From the NCBI RefSeq assembly GCF_042678485.1, contig NZ_JBHTKR010000004.1, positions 62,001-126,000 of the forward strand: a stretch of 64,000 bases of DNA, read 5' to 3'. The notes under the pieces were generated by a model. That model saw only the letters and a list, made by a program, of their open reading frames with translations. It was not told where the DNA came from and did no database searches. A program made the translations under genes and the position numbers. The DNA is from Seohaeicola saemankumensis. GTDB lineage: Bacteria > Pseudomonadota > Alphaproteobacteria > Rhodobacterales > Rhodobacteraceae. Shown piece after piece: positions 52,954-62,122 of this stretch (positions are counted from its first letter, which is position 1; the number at the start of each line of letters is the position of its first letter).

Positions 52954-53472
52954 TCTACCCCAAGTCCCGCCTGTTCAAGTCCCGCAACATCACAAGACCC
53001 TGGGTCAACGGCACACAGCGGACCCCACACTGCCGCAGCGGCAATGAAGCAAGACCCGTGTTGCATGACCGATCAGCACATCATGTCTGGCCTGCAAACT
53101 GCACCCGGTCCCAGCGGATGCATGTCACACTAACTCACACACAATGCACAATCTGAGGAACATGGTTCACCGCAGATGCGGTGTGTTCGATAATCAGACG
53201 AAAAACCATGAGCAACTATGGCCTTTCTTCTGCTTGTCGACGCCGTCCAGCCTTTAAAACAAGGCTATTCAGCACCCCTGTCCCCCCAGGGCGAAGTGAC
53301 TCGCAAGGTGAAATTACCAATTGCCGTGAAGCCTAAGCAACCGAACTATGACCTTGACTCACGCTTTTCGAAAAAGAATCTCTCGGGGGCGAAACGGTGC
53401 CCGTAAAACATGAAAAAAGCGCCGCCCGGTGAAACCACGGACGGCGCTTTTTGTGTCAATCGGTTAGGCTGT
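52954..53472. other. dnaA-rpsT intergenic region
   Basis: 519 bases without a convincing gene. The left part is GC-moderate and contains CA-rich stretches (around 53125-53155). The right part holds an A/T-richer portion near 53180-53400 and the rpsT terminator. No TTATNCACA box was seen on either strand, so this is not a typical oriC by sequence. It probably contains the dnaA promoter. Confidence 0.5.
53414..53452 (-). terminator. Rho-independent terminator of rpsT
   Basis: AAAAAGCGCCG pairs with CGGCGCTTTTT around a central stem and loop. It lies about 20 bases after the rpsT stop and reads as a strong stem plus T-run on the minus strand. Confidence 0.88.
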
Positions 53473-53736
53473 TCAGCCCAGCGCTTTGACCCGAGCGGCA
53501 AGGCGCGAGATCTTCCGGGCAACGGTGTTTTTGTGCAACACACCTTTGGTGACGCCGCGCATCATTTCAGGCTGTGCAGCCTGAAGTGCTGCGGCAGCGG
53601 CGGTCTTGTCACCAGATTCGATGGCTTCTTCGACCTTGCGGATGAAGGTACGGATGCGCGAACGACGGGCCTTGTTGACAGCGAAACGGGCTTCGTTCTG
53701 ACGGGCGCGTTTCTTGGACTGGGGCGAATTTGCCAT
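53473..53736 (-). CDS. rpsT: 30S ribosomal protein S20
   Basis: 87 residues: MANSPQSKKRARQNE with the basic helical pattern of bS20 and the ending AARKISRLAARVKALG (with V before it). It binds 16S rRNA in the lower body of the small subunit. The gene has its own terminator just downstream and is followed after the gap by dnaA, as in most Rhodobacterales. The 201-base upstream gap to the enoyl-CoA hydratase holds its promoter region and that gene's terminator. Confidence 0.97.
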   Translation of the reverse strand: MANSPQSKKRARQNEARFAVNKARRSRIRTFIRKVEEAIESGDKTAAAAALQAAQPEMMRGVTKGVLHKNTVARKISRLAARVKALG

Positions 53737-53891
53737 GATGTTTTCCCACTTTCCGGGTCAGTTGAATATCTATCGCGCAAAAGGCCCGGACCGGGTTTCA
53801 TCAACCGGCTGATTCTGACCAGAGCGGGTCTCACGCGCATGTAGCGGGGTCCTTACGGGATTTCGCGCCGATTGGAAACCGCAAAAATAAC

Positions 53892-53915
53892 AGGGCCGGC
53901 GTGTCTGCCGGCCCT
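53892..53915 (-). terminator. Rho-independent terminator after the enoyl-CoA hydratase gene
   Basis: AGGGCCGGC / GCCGGCCCT with a 6-base loop, followed on the minus strand by GTTATTTTTGC. Confidence 0.88.
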
Positions 53916-53937
53916 CCCTCTGGCCCCCGGCCCTGAT

Positions 53938-54714
53938 TCAGCGGTCGCGGAACTGGGGCGTGCGTTTTTCCATGAAGGCGGCCATGCCTTCCTTCTGGTC
54001 TTCGCTGGCAAAAAGCGAATGGAACACGCGGCGTTCGAACAGCAGGCCCTCGCGCAGGGTCGTCTCGAAGGACCGGTTCACGGCTTCCTTGACGACCATG
54101 ACGGTGATCATGCTTTTCTCGGCGATCTTCTGGGCCGCGCCCATCGCCTCTTCCATCAGCTTCTTCGCGGGCACCACGCGGGACACGAGGCCCGAACGCT
54201 CGGCTTCCTCGGCATCCATGAAGCGGCCGGTCAGGTTCATGTCCATCGCCTTGGCCTTGCCGATCGCACGGGTCAGGCGCTGCGTGCCCCCCAGGCCCGC
54301 GACGACGCCCAGGTTGATCTCGGGCTGGCCGAATTTGGCGGTATCCGATGCGATGATGAAATCGCACATCATCGCCAGTTCGCACCCGCCGCCCAGCGCA
54401 TAGCCAGACACAGCCGCGATGATCGGCTTGCGCACGCGCAGGATCTGTTCGCTTTCAGGCGTGAAGAGGTCACCCGCGAAGACATCCACAAAGGATTTCT
54501 CGGACATCATCTTGATGTCGGCCCCTGCGGCGAATGCCTTTTCCGACCCGGTGATGACGATGCAGCGCACCTTTTCGTTGTTCTGGCACCCGGTCAGCGC
54601 ATCCGCCAGCTCGCCCAGCAGCTGGTCGTTCAACGCGTTCAGGGCATTGGGGCGGTTCAGCGTGATAAGGGCTACGTGGTCTTCTACTTCGACGATGATC
54701 GTCTCATAGGCCAT
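53938..54714 (-). CDS. Enoyl-CoA hydratase
   Basis: 258 residues, a typical crotonase-fold trimer/hexamer subunit. The oxyanion-hole stretch AFAAGADIKMM and the second one with GYALGGGCELAMMCD carry the first catalytic Glu. FGQPEINLGVVAGLGGTQRL carries the second Glu (E in PEINLG). It hydrates trans-2-enoyl-CoA to L-3-hydroxyacyl-CoA in the cytoplasm. It lies downstream of mutM (64 bases) on the same strand. There is no neighbouring fad gene, so it may be the short-chain hydratase for butanoyl-type or branched-chain catabolism (inference). Confidence 0.94.
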   Translation of the reverse strand: MAYETIIVEVEDHVALITLNRPNALNALNDQLLGELADALTGCQNNEKVRCIVITGSEKAFAAGADIKMMSEKSFVDVFAGDLFTPESEQILRVRKPIIAAVSGYALGGGCELAMMCDFIIASDTAKFGQPEINLGVVAGLGGTQRLTRAIGKAKAMDMNLTGRFMDAEEAERSGLVSRVVPAKKLMEEAMGAAQKIAEKSMITVMVVKEAVNRSFETTLREGLLFERRVFHSLFASEDQKEGMAAFMEKRTPQFRDR

Positions 54715-54778
54715 GAATTCTGCTTTCGCTTGTTATCGACAAACCCGATTGAGTATCAGCTTGGCGGCGCGGATCAAG

Positions 54779-55630
54779 TTATCTTTGGCAGAGCGGACAG
54801 TAGAAGCTTGACCGCCCCGACTGCACGATCCGCGCGATGGTGCCGGTACAGCCTTCCGCGCGGCAGGGTTCCCCCTCGCGGCCATAGGCATCGAAGCTGT
54901 GCTGAAAATAGCCCAGTTCGCCATCGGCCTGCCGGAAATCGCGCAAGGATGATCCGCCAGCCTCGATCGCCTCGGCCAATACCTGGCGAATGACCGGCAC
55001 CAGTCCGGCCACCCGCGCCGCAGCGATCTGCCCGGCCTTGCGGCGCGGCGAAATACGGGCGCGGAACAGTGCCTCGCACACATAGATATTGCCCAGGCCC
55101 GCCACGATGCGCTGATCCAGCAGCGCCGATTTCACGGGCGTGTTGCGCCCCTTGAAGGCCGCGACCAGATAAGGCTCGCTGAAATCGTTGCCCAGGGGTT
55201 CCGGGCCGATCAGCGCCAGCAGCTTGTGCTGATCGGCCGTTGCCGTCTCAAGCAGGTCCATCGCGCCGAAGCGCCGCGGATCGTTGAAGGTGATCCGCGC
55301 ACCATTATCCATGTCCAGCACAACATGGTCGTGTTTTTCCGCCGCCGGGTGATCATGCACGAAGCGCCCCAGCGGATCGCCTGACACCAGCATCCGGCCC
55401 GACATGCCCAGGTGGATCAACAGCGTCTCGCCGCTGTCGAGATCGGCAAGGATGTATTTCGACCGGCGTCGCAGCCGCAGCACGCGCCGCCCGGTCAGAC
55501 GCGCCGCCATATCCGCCGGAAAGGGCCAGCGCAAATCGGGACGGTTGACCCGCGCCAGTGCGATCACCTGCCCCTCCATCACCGGGGCAAGGCCACGGCG
55601 GACGGTTTCAACCTCGGGCAATTCGGGCAT
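54779..55630 (-). CDS. mutM: Formamidopyrimidine-DNA glycosylase
   Basis: 283 residues. The N-terminal PELPEVETVRRGL supplies the catalytic Pro and Glu, and the C-terminal zinc finger has Cys pairs in EPCRAEGCTG and FYCPLCQR. It removes 8-oxoguanine and other oxidised purines and cleaves the strand by beta/delta elimination. It is divergent from ubiE across a 108-base gap. Standard length; no anomalies. Confidence 0.97.
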   Translation of the reverse strand: MPELPEVETVRRGLAPVMEGQVIALARVNRPDLRWPFPADMAARLTGRRVLRLRRRSKYILADLDSGETLLIHLGMSGRMLVSGDPLGRFVHDHPAAEKHDHVVLDMDNGARITFNDPRRFGAMDLLETATADQHKLLALIGPEPLGNDFSEPYLVAAFKGRNTPVKSALLDQRIVAGLGNIYVCEALFRARISPRRKAGQIAAARVAGLVPVIRQVLAEAIEAGGSSLRDFRQADGELGYFQHSFDAYGREGEPCRAEGCTGTIARIVQSGRSSFYCPLCQR

Positions 55631-55738
55631 GGGGCCACCTTATGGGCATGACTGCGGCAACGGACGCGACAAGGGGCGCATTGCAGGCCCCTGTCCGCGC
55701 CCTATAAGAAGGGTGAGAACAAGGAACGGCAAGGCCAG

Positions 55739-56491
55739 ATGGACGAGCAAGAGAACAGAACCACGCATTTCGGATTTCAGGATGTACCCGAGTCGGAAAA
55801 GGCCGGGCGCGTGCGCGGCGTCTTCGGGTCTGTCGCGTCGAAATACGATGTGATGAACGACGTGATGTCCATGGGCATCCATCGCGTCTGGAAAGATGCG
55901 ATGATGGATTGGCTGGCCCCGCGCGCGGGCACCCGGCTGCTGGATGTCGCAGGCGGCACGGGCGACATCAGCTTTCGCTATCTCAAGCGCGCGGGATATG
56001 CCCATGCAACGGTTCTGGATCTGACCGAACCGATGCTGATCGAAGGCCGCAAGCGTGCCGAAGCCGAACAGATGGCCGGGATGCTGGACTGGGTTGTCGG
56101 CGACGCCATGGCCCTGCCCTTTGAGGACAACAGCTTTGACGTCTATACGATTTCCTTTGGCATCAGGAACGTGACCCGCCCGCAGGAAGCCCTGAACGAA
56201 GCCTATCGCGTGCTGAAACCGGGGGGCCGCCTGATGGTGCTGGAGTTCAGCCAGATCCCCAATCCGGCGATGCAATGGGCCTATGACCGTTATTCCTTCA
56301 ACGTGATCCCGACCATGGGAAAGATCATCGCGAACGATCGTGACAGTTATCAGTATCTTGTTGAATCCATAAGAAAATTCCCGGATCAGGAAACATTCCT
56401 CGGCATGGTGAAATCGGCCGGTTTCGAACAGGCGAAATATCGCAACCTGAGCTTGGGAATCGCAGCGCTGCATTCCGGCTGGAAGATCTGA
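55739..56491 (+). CDS. ubiE: Ubiquinone/menaquinone methyltransferase UbiE
   Basis: 250 residues. SAM motif I is LLDVAGGTGDISFRYL, post-I and motif II are in VVGDAMALPFEDNSFD, and motif III is VLKPGGRLMVLEFSQ. The family tag FGIRNVTRPQEAL precedes it. It performs the C-methylation of the 2-polyprenyl-6-methoxybenzoquinol ring. ubiB starts one base after its stop, forming a clear two-gene unit. Confidence 0.96.
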   Translation: MDEQENRTTHFGFQDVPESEKAGRVRGVFGSVASKYDVMNDVMSMGIHRVWKDAMMDWLAPRAGTRLLDVAGGTGDISFRYLKRAGYAHATVLDLTEPMLIEGRKRAEAEQMAGMLDWVVGDAMALPFEDNSFDVYTISFGIRNVTRPQEALNEAYRVLKPGGRLMVLEFSQIPNPAMQWAYDRYSFNVIPTMGKIIANDRDSYQYLVESIRKFPDQETFLGMVKSAGFEQAKYRNLSLGIAALHSGWKI

Positions 56492-56492
56492 G

Positions 56493-58028
56493 ATGCGCGG
56501 ACCTCATAACATCTGGCGGCTGATCCGTACCGGCGCCACGCTTGAGCGGACCGGCGCGATGGAGGTTGTGCTTGACGCATTCAGCGCCCCGCGATTGGTA
56601 CGGATCGTGCTGCGCGGCATGGTCTGGCCCTTCCGCTGGCTGGGCATCAAGGGCGATGTGACCATGCCCCCGGCAACGCGTGCCCTGACCGCGCTGGGCC
56701 CGGCCTACATCAAGTTCGGACAGGTGCTTTCAACGCGCCCCGATGTGGTGGGCGACGAACTGGCCATCCAGTTGCGGGTGCTACAGGACAAGCTGCCGCC
56801 ATTTTCGATCGAACAGGCCAAGGCCAGCGTCGAGGCGGAACTTGAACTGCCGGTAGACGAGGTTTTCTCGGAATTCGGGCCGCCGGTTGCCGCAGCCTCC
56901 ATCGCACAGGTGCACCGGGCGCGTCTGCGCGGTACAGGCGAGGACGTGGCCGTGAAGGTCTTGCGCCCAGGAATCGAGCGTGCCTTCCGCAAGGATATCG
57001 ACGCGTTCTACTTTGCGGCCGGGATGATCGAATTTCTGTCGCCCGCATCACGCCGCCTGCGGCCGACGGATGTGATCACCCATTTCGAAGGCGTCGTGCT
57101 GGGCGAGCTTGACCTGCGGCTTGAAAGCTCTTCGGCCTCGGAATTCGCGGCGAATACCGTTGGGGACGCAGGTTTCGGCCTGCCGGAAATTCAGTGGATG
57201 TTCTCGGGCCGGCGCGTGATGACCATGAGCTGGGTCGGGGGCGTCCCGCTGGGCGACAACGCCGCCATTGACGCGGCCGGACATGACCGCCGCGTGCTGG
57301 GCGAACGCGTGCTGCAACTCTTTCTGAATCACGCCTTGCGGGACGGCTTCTTTCACGCCGACATGCATCAGGGAAACCTGAAGATCGCGGCCAATGGCGA
57401 CATCATCGCCTATGACTTCGGGATCATGGGCCACATCGACGAATATACCCGCCGGGTCTATGCCGAGATCCTGTTTGGCTTCATCCGCAAGGATTACAAA
57501 CGCGTGGCCGAGGTTCATTTCGAGGCAGGCTACGTGCCCGCGAATCGCGACGTGGATGAATTCGCGCGCGCCCTGCGGGCCGTGGGCGAGCCGATCTTCG
57601 GAATGGACGCGACCCAGATCTCGATGGGGCGGCTTCTGAGTTATCTTTTCGATGTCACGGAACGATTCGGCATGGAGACGCGGACCGAGCTGATCCTGTT
57701 GCAGCGCACCATGGTGGTAGTCGAAGGGGTAGCCCGCAGCCTTTATCCGCAAATCAACATCTGGCAAGTCGCGAAACCGATCGTCGAGGATTACATCAAG
57801 CAAAGCATCGGCCCCCGGGCTGTGCTGCGCGATCTTGGAAAAACCGCGCAAGTGATGGCGCGTTTCGGTCCGAGACTGCCCGGACTGGTCGAAGCCGCGC
57901 TGATCCGGCAGGCCACGGCGGGCGATCCGGAACCACGGCCCAGCCGTTGGGCACCTCTGCTCTGGATCGGCCTTGGCGCTCTGACAGGGGCCGGCGGCAC
58001 GATCGCCACACTGGTTTTTCTGGGCTGA
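56493..58028 (+). CDS. ubiB: Ubiquinone biosynthesis regulatory kinase-like protein UbiB
   Basis: 511 residues. UbiB/COQ8 signatures: the KxGQ extension in YIKFGQVLSTRPD, the Ala-rich loop in AAASIAQVHRA, VAVKVLRPGI with the Lys, the catalytic-loop ADMHQGNL and the YDFGIMG motif. The C-terminus has two membrane helices (WAPLLWIGLGALTGAG and IATLVFLG). It is an atypical ATPase that supports ubiquinone synthesis at the membrane. It starts at 56493, right after ubiE, and its tail is convergent with the phosphotransferase gene, 4 bases apart. Confidence 0.96.
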   Translation: MRGPHNIWRLIRTGATLERTGAMEVVLDAFSAPRLVRIVLRGMVWPFRWLGIKGDVTMPPATRALTALGPAYIKFGQVLSTRPDVVGDELAIQLRVLQDKLPPFSIEQAKASVEAELELPVDEVFSEFGPPVAAASIAQVHRARLRGTGEDVAVKVLRPGIERAFRKDIDAFYFAAGMIEFLSPASRRLRPTDVITHFEGVVLGELDLRLESSSASEFAANTVGDAGFGLPEIQWMFSGRRVMTMSWVGGVPLGDNAAIDAAGHDRRVLGERVLQLFLNHALRDGFFHADMHQGNLKIAANGDIIAYDFGIMGHIDEYTRRVYAEILFGFIRKDYKRVAEVHFEAGYVPANRDVDEFARALRAVGEPIFGMDATQISMGRLLSYLFDVTERFGMETRTELILLQRTMVVVEGVARSLYPQINIWQVAKPIVEDYIKQSIGPRAVLRDLGKTAQVMARFGPRLPGLVEAALIRQATAGDPEPRPSRWAPLLWIGLGALTGAGGTIATLVFLG

Positions 58029-58032
58029 CAGT

Positions 58033-58944
58033 TCAGCCCGAAAGATCCTTCAACGCCGCCAGCTCTGCCGCCAGTGCCGCGCCATAAGCCATGTCCGGCC
58101 TGTCCTGATGGATCTTCCACAGACAATAAGCAGCCATGCGCCAATGCAGAACGGGTTGAAGGGCATCCAGCCGGTCCGCCGCCGCCGGATCATCATATGC
58201 AGCAAGGAACGCGTGCTTTTCATCCGGCGACAAAACCCGGCCACGGGCGATCTGCTGCATGGCCGGCGAGAGGAATATCGCCAGATCAAGAACGGGATCA
58301 CCCAAGGCCGGGCATTGCCAGTCGATCAGGACAGGAAGGGCATCCAGATCATCGGAGGTGCAGACAAGATTGTCCGGCACCGGATCGCCATGCAGCAGGC
58401 AACGAATACCTGACGGCGGCATATGTCGCAGCGGATCAGGCCGCGGAAGACGACCCGCTTGCGCCGCCGGTAGCGTGGCGATCATCGCACGTGTCTGTTG
58501 GGCCAGCGCGTCCGTCCCGTCCGGCGCGGCGGGCAGGGCCGTCAACGCGGCCGTGACGGGCCTTGCATGCAGCGCCTTGAGGGTTCTTGCCACCTTTTGC
58601 GGGCCTTCGCGCCAGACCTTTCCGGCCTGATGGCGATAGACAAGGAACGGGTCTGTTGATGACCCTGCTGCATATAAAAGCTGCGGTGCAAGGCCGGTTC
58701 CTTCCAGGGCTACAAGAACGCGCGCCTCATCCGGTGGATCGTTTCGAAACAACGGTGTGGCGGCGTTGCTGGCATAGCGCTTGACGACGCGAGCACCCCT
58801 TGGGTCCTCGACCTTCCATAGATGATTGGTGCGCCCGCCGCGCAGCACAGTCCAGGTTTGATCAGGCATGATCTGTCCAGACTTGATCAGGTCACTGACA
58901 ACGGCTGAGGGCGGCATATTCTGTAACTGTGAATGATCAGGCAT
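58033..58944 (-). CDS. Aminoglycoside/choline phosphotransferase-fold protein
   Basis: 303 residues with the APH/choline kinase fold. The catalytic loop HGDPVPDNL and the metal-binding LIDWQCPALGDPVLDLA (Asp in place of DFG's Asp) are intact, and the N-terminal strand pair includes VLRGGRTNHLWKV. Substrates in this family range from choline and homoserine to sugars or tRNA-linked compounds; none is indicated by context. Antibiotic resistance is not implied. The gene stands alone between ubiB (convergent) and the flagellar genes. Confidence 0.82.
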   Translation of the reverse strand: MPDHSQLQNMPPSAVVSDLIKSGQIMPDQTWTVLRGGRTNHLWKVEDPRGARVVKRYASNAATPLFRNDPPDEARVLVALEGTGLAPQLLYAAGSSTDPFLVYRHQAGKVWREGPQKVARTLKALHARPVTAALTALPAAPDGTDALAQQTRAMIATLPAAQAGRLPRPDPLRHMPPSGIRCLLHGDPVPDNLVCTSDDLDALPVLIDWQCPALGDPVLDLAIFLSPAMQQIARGRVLSPDEKHAFLAAYDDPAAADRLDALQPVLHWRMAAYCLWKIHQDRPDMAYGAALAAELAALKDLSG

Positions 58945-59076
58945 TCGCGCCGATTTCCGTCGGTGTTTTCATCGTTTCGCACGACCGCTGCCTTCCTTTC
59001 CGGAAAGGTGTGTCGGGATGCGTAAACCTGACGTAGACCGTCCTGCCGTCAAAGCCCAGACAAGATCAGAGCGAAC

Positions 59077-59730
59077 TTAATTGCGCAATGCTTTGACCTG
59101 TTCGGCATCGATGCTGGCCCCTCCTTCCATGACAAGAACGGTTCGGCCGGCTTCAAGCCGTGCCTCTTCGATGCGGTGATAGACCTCTGCGGTGGTTGCG
59201 CCGGTCAGGCCGCCATCGATGTAGTTTTCAACCTCGAAACTATAGAGACCTGGGGCAAAGGACTGGCCTGCCGCGTCGCGGCCTGTCCATTCGAACATGT
59301 CCTGAGTCAGTGACAGGGGCAGGCTTTCCACGACCGTGCCCTGCGCATTGCGGATCACGATTCGCGCGGCATCGGCGGTCGGCGACACGGTGGGGTAGAC
59401 CCTGACGGGAAAGCCGTCGAACTGGGCCGGCATCGGCGCGCGCGCCTCCATCCCGACCCAGGAAGCCAATTGGGCCATGCCCATCTGACCCATCTGGCCG
59501 GACAAACCGGACAGCAGATCATTGGTCATGACCTGTTGTTCCACCGACGAGAAAGTTGCCAGCTGCACGGCAAAATCAGTGGATTCAATCGGGTTGAGAG
59601 GGTCCTGATTCTTGAGCTGCGTTGTGAGCATTTTCAGAAATGTCTCAAAATCCGAATTGATGACGGGCCGCGGCGCGGCTTGCGCCGTTTGTATCGCAGG
59701 GCGCGTGCCCACAGTGTCGATGCTTGTCAT
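59077..59730 (-). CDS. flgD: Flagellar hook-capping protein FlgD
   Basis: 217 residues. The N-terminal secretion/hook-cap part carries FLKMLTTQLKNQDPLNPIES split over about 30-50, the hallmark of FlgD. It continues with TDFAVQLATFSSVEQQV. The C-terminal half holds the FlgD Ig-like and tudor-like domains (MFEWTGRDAAGQSFAPGLY). It caps the growing hook. It starts 9 bases after the stop of fliK, so the two form one transcript reading away from flgJ. Confidence 0.93.
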   Translation of the reverse strand: MTSIDTVGTRPAIQTAQAAPRPVINSDFETFLKMLTTQLKNQDPLNPIESTDFAVQLATFSSVEQQVMTNDLLSGLSGQMGQMGMAQLASWVGMEARAPMPAQFDGFPVRVYPTVSPTADAARIVIRNAQGTVVESLPLSLTQDMFEWTGRDAAGQSFAPGLYSFEVENYIDGGLTGATTAEVYHRIEEARLEAGRTVLVMEGGASIDAEQVKALRN

Positions 59731-59739
59731 GATCTCTTC

Positions 59740-61713
59740 CTATATCCGAATATCAAGGCCGCTATCCTGACGGCCCGCACGTGTCGCGGGGGCGGCTGCC
59801 ACCCTGTCGCCCGATGCACTGGATGGCGTGGCGGCGTGGCCACCGTCCTGGCGGTTTTCCTGTCCTTGTTTCTGCTGACCGAATGAGAAATTGATCGTCC
59901 CGTATCCCAGATGGCGGAATTCCTGGGCAAGCTGGTCGATATGCCGCCGCATCAGGTCCAGTGTTTCGGGCCGTTCCGCCAGAATATTGACGGCTATCCC
60001 ACCTTCAGCCATGGCCATGCTGATCCGTACCTTTCCCAGCTCCGCCGGGTTCAGATGCAGGTCAACAGGCCCGTCGGCGGCGCGTGTCGCGACGTCGGCA
60101 ATCTGCTGGGCCACATGTCTCGGCAAATCGAGCCGCGGCATACCGGCTTCGGGACGCGGCAGCGCGGTTGAGGTGCCGATCGGGGAAATCGTGGTGAACT
60201 CTGCCGCGTCCTCTGTGGTTTTCTTGTCAAAAAACCCCTCCATGATCGCAAAGGCATGCCCGGCATGGTTCATCGCAAGTGGGACCATTTCTTGCGCGCC
60301 TTGCACACGAGGCGGCACCGAAACGGGAACCTTCGGCGTATTCACCAGAGTTTTCTCAGGCGCAGCAGACACTGTTTCACCTTGAGTCGGCGACGTCTGA
60401 CTTTCTGTGCGCCAAGCGTTGCGGGTAACGATCTCTGCTTTCATGGGCACAGGTGTGGCATTGCGTGATCCCTGTGTCGTTGCAAACGGGACTTCAGTCT
60501 TGGGGCGCGTTTGATCAACGCGGCCTGGCAATGACGGGTTCAATGGTACAGAAGACAGCATGACAGGGTCCGCCGCCACCCGGCCAGGCGACGTCGGCAA
60601 TGGCGCGGGACCGGCAGCGGCGCCCGCAACAACAGCAGCATGCGTCTGGGCCGATCCAGGGGAGGACGTCTGTCTTTCAGCGGCCACCGACAGCGGAATT
60701 TGCGCGGCTGGAGCTTCCGCCGATGGTATGGCTTTGGTCACACCCGAAAACGCAGGATCGGGCCTGACCAAGACCTGTTCAACCGCGCGTCGTGGCAGCA
60801 GGCCGGCAGGCACATCCCCCGGTTCCGCGGTAGCTGCAGATTTTGGATTTACGGGAGCGTCTTGCCAAAACCCGCCACCTGAAAAAGACGCCCCGGACCC
60901 GGCGGGCACAGCAATGCGGCCCCATCCCAAGGCCGGCGTCGATTCGGGCACACCCGCTGATCCGGCAGGAACATCACGCCCGTCCCGGGTCATTGGGGCA
61001 ATCGGACTGCGCGCGGCGCTGGCTACGATGGTGAATTCCTGCAAGGACATGGAAGCACTGCTGACCTTGGTCCCGCCACCGTTCTGGATTGTTTTGTCGA
61101 CCGGGGCGAAGAGCGCGAAATCAGCGCCCGGATCCTGATCGCCGCCCAATGGCTTGACTATATCGAACGGCACGCCTGACACGTGCAGGTATTCCGCTGG
61201 CGAGTCCGGTCTGTGCACAAGGGTCTCTGAATCCGCGGTTTCATCGACATTCTGATGCCAGGACGCCGCCTGCACCGATTCGGCAGCGCGTGGGATCAGC
61301 TGGAAAACAGGGGGCCGCAGGCTGACGGTATCGCCGATGAAAATGTCCGAGCTGTCAGTTTCCGGGCCCGTGGCGGATTCTGCCAAAGTTGCCGGGTCAT
61401 CGACCCCGGCGGTTTGTGATTCTGGCAGATATGTCTCTGATTCAGCTTCATCTTTTTCCGATGCCGGGCGCAGGGGTATTTCCGATTCCGGGCGCGCCGT
61501 TGCTTCGGAGGCGGAACCGGTTTCTGTTGCATGTGTCGCGCTGGGCGCAACCTTGTCGATCTGCGCCATGAAATCCGCGAAATCAGGCAGATCCGTCAAG
61601 AACGGCTGTGCCTGACCGTCAGTTATCTCGCCGACGGAGCGAACAGGCAGCATATCCCCCTGAGATACAGGAAAGCTCTGGGGGAAGGTGGGCGTCAGCG
61701 GCGCAAGGGACAT
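59740..61713 (-). CDS. fliK: Flagellar hook-length control protein FliK
   Basis: 657 residues. About 1-530 is low-complexity and Pro/Ala/Ser/Thr-rich, as usual for the ruler part. The C-terminal Flg_hook domain is recognised near 555-625: VDLHLNPAELGKVRISMAM, then VNILAERPETLDLMRRHIDQL. FliK sets hook length and switches export specificity through FlhB. The start at 61713 has GGAG in front; the frame continues to 61752 without support. It is larger than many FliK proteins, mainly from the variable region. Confidence 0.87.
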   Translation of the reverse strand: MSLAPLTPTFPQSFPVSQGDMLPVRSVGEITDGQAQPFLTDLPDFADFMAQIDKVAPSATHATETGSASEATARPESEIPLRPASEKDEAESETYLPESQTAGVDDPATLAESATGPETDSSDIFIGDTVSLRPPVFQLIPRAAESVQAASWHQNVDETADSETLVHRPDSPAEYLHVSGVPFDIVKPLGGDQDPGADFALFAPVDKTIQNGGGTKVSSASMSLQEFTIVASAARSPIAPMTRDGRDVPAGSAGVPESTPALGWGRIAVPAGSGASFSGGGFWQDAPVNPKSAATAEPGDVPAGLLPRRAVEQVLVRPDPAFSGVTKAIPSAEAPAAQIPLSVAAERQTSSPGSAQTHAAVVAGAAAGPAPLPTSPGRVAADPVMLSSVPLNPSLPGRVDQTRPKTEVPFATTQGSRNATPVPMKAEIVTRNAWRTESQTSPTQGETVSAAPEKTLVNTPKVPVSVPPRVQGAQEMVPLAMNHAGHAFAIMEGFFDKKTTEDAAEFTTISPIGTSTALPRPEAGMPRLDLPRHVAQQIADVATRAADGPVDLHLNPAELGKVRISMAMAEGGIAVNILAERPETLDLMRRHIDQLAQEFRHLGYGTINFSFGQQKQGQENRQDGGHAATPSSASGDRVAAAPATRAGRQDSGLDIRI

Positions 61714-61760
61714 TCGGTTCTCCGAAAAAATCTGTCTTGTCCCATGATGCACACATGTCG

Positions 61761-61775
61761 TTACCGGTTCTTTAC
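61761..61775 (+). promoter_or_regulatory. CtrA-like site upstream of flgJ
   Basis: TTAC-N7-TTAC resembles the TTAA-N7-TTAA sequence bound by CtrA, the master regulator of motility genes in Alphaproteobacteria. It lies about 50 bases before flgJ and 50 before the divergent fliK start. It is a degenerate match, so confidence is low. Confidence 0.35.
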
Positions 61776-61822
61776 CACCAGCAGGGCATGCTGGAAAAAA
61801 TCACAGCAATTGGAGCAAACCC

Positions 61823-62122
61823 ATGCCACAACCTCCTTCCTCCGCCCTGCCCTCCCAGATTTTGCAGGCGCCTGCGCCGAGACCGGAAAAGTCACCGCTG
61901 CGCGCCGCCGCCGAACAACTGGAGGCCGGTTTTCTGGCCGAAATGTTGAAATCCGCGGGGCTTGGCAACACCAGCCCATCATTCGGAGGGGGCGCAGGAG
62001 AGGATCAGTTCGCATCATTCCTGCGTCAGGCACAGGCCGAAAGCATGGTCAAAGCCGGCGGAATCGGCCTTGCCGAAACCCTGTATCACGCCTTGAAGGA
62101 GCGTCAGCATGAAAACGAGTGA
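61823..62122 (+). CDS. Flagellar rod-binding protein (FlgJ N-terminal domain only)
   Basis: 99 residues matching the rod-binding half of FlgJ: AAEQLEAGFLAEMLKSAGL, then GEDQFASFLRQAQAESMVKAGG and GLAETLYHAL. There is no peptidoglycan hydrolase domain, as in other Alphaproteobacteria where this activity is supplied separately. It assists rod assembly in the periplasm. The ATG at 61823 follows GGAGCAA. Its last 14 bases overlap flgN. Confidence 0.85.
   Translation: MPQPPSSALPSQILQAPAPRPEKSPLRAAAEQLEAGFLAEMLKSAGLGNTSPSFGGGAGEDQFASFLRQAQAESMVKAGGIGLAETLYHALKERQHENE

Noticed and set aside
53218..53406. 62-codon open frame in the dnaA-rpsT gap
   Set aside because: No ribosome site, no recognisable motif, and it runs into the rpsT terminator area.
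58033..58944. Possible aminoglycoside resistance phosphotransferase
   Set aside because: Only the general APH/choline kinase fold is visible; housekeeping neighbours and divergent sequence do not support a resistance role.
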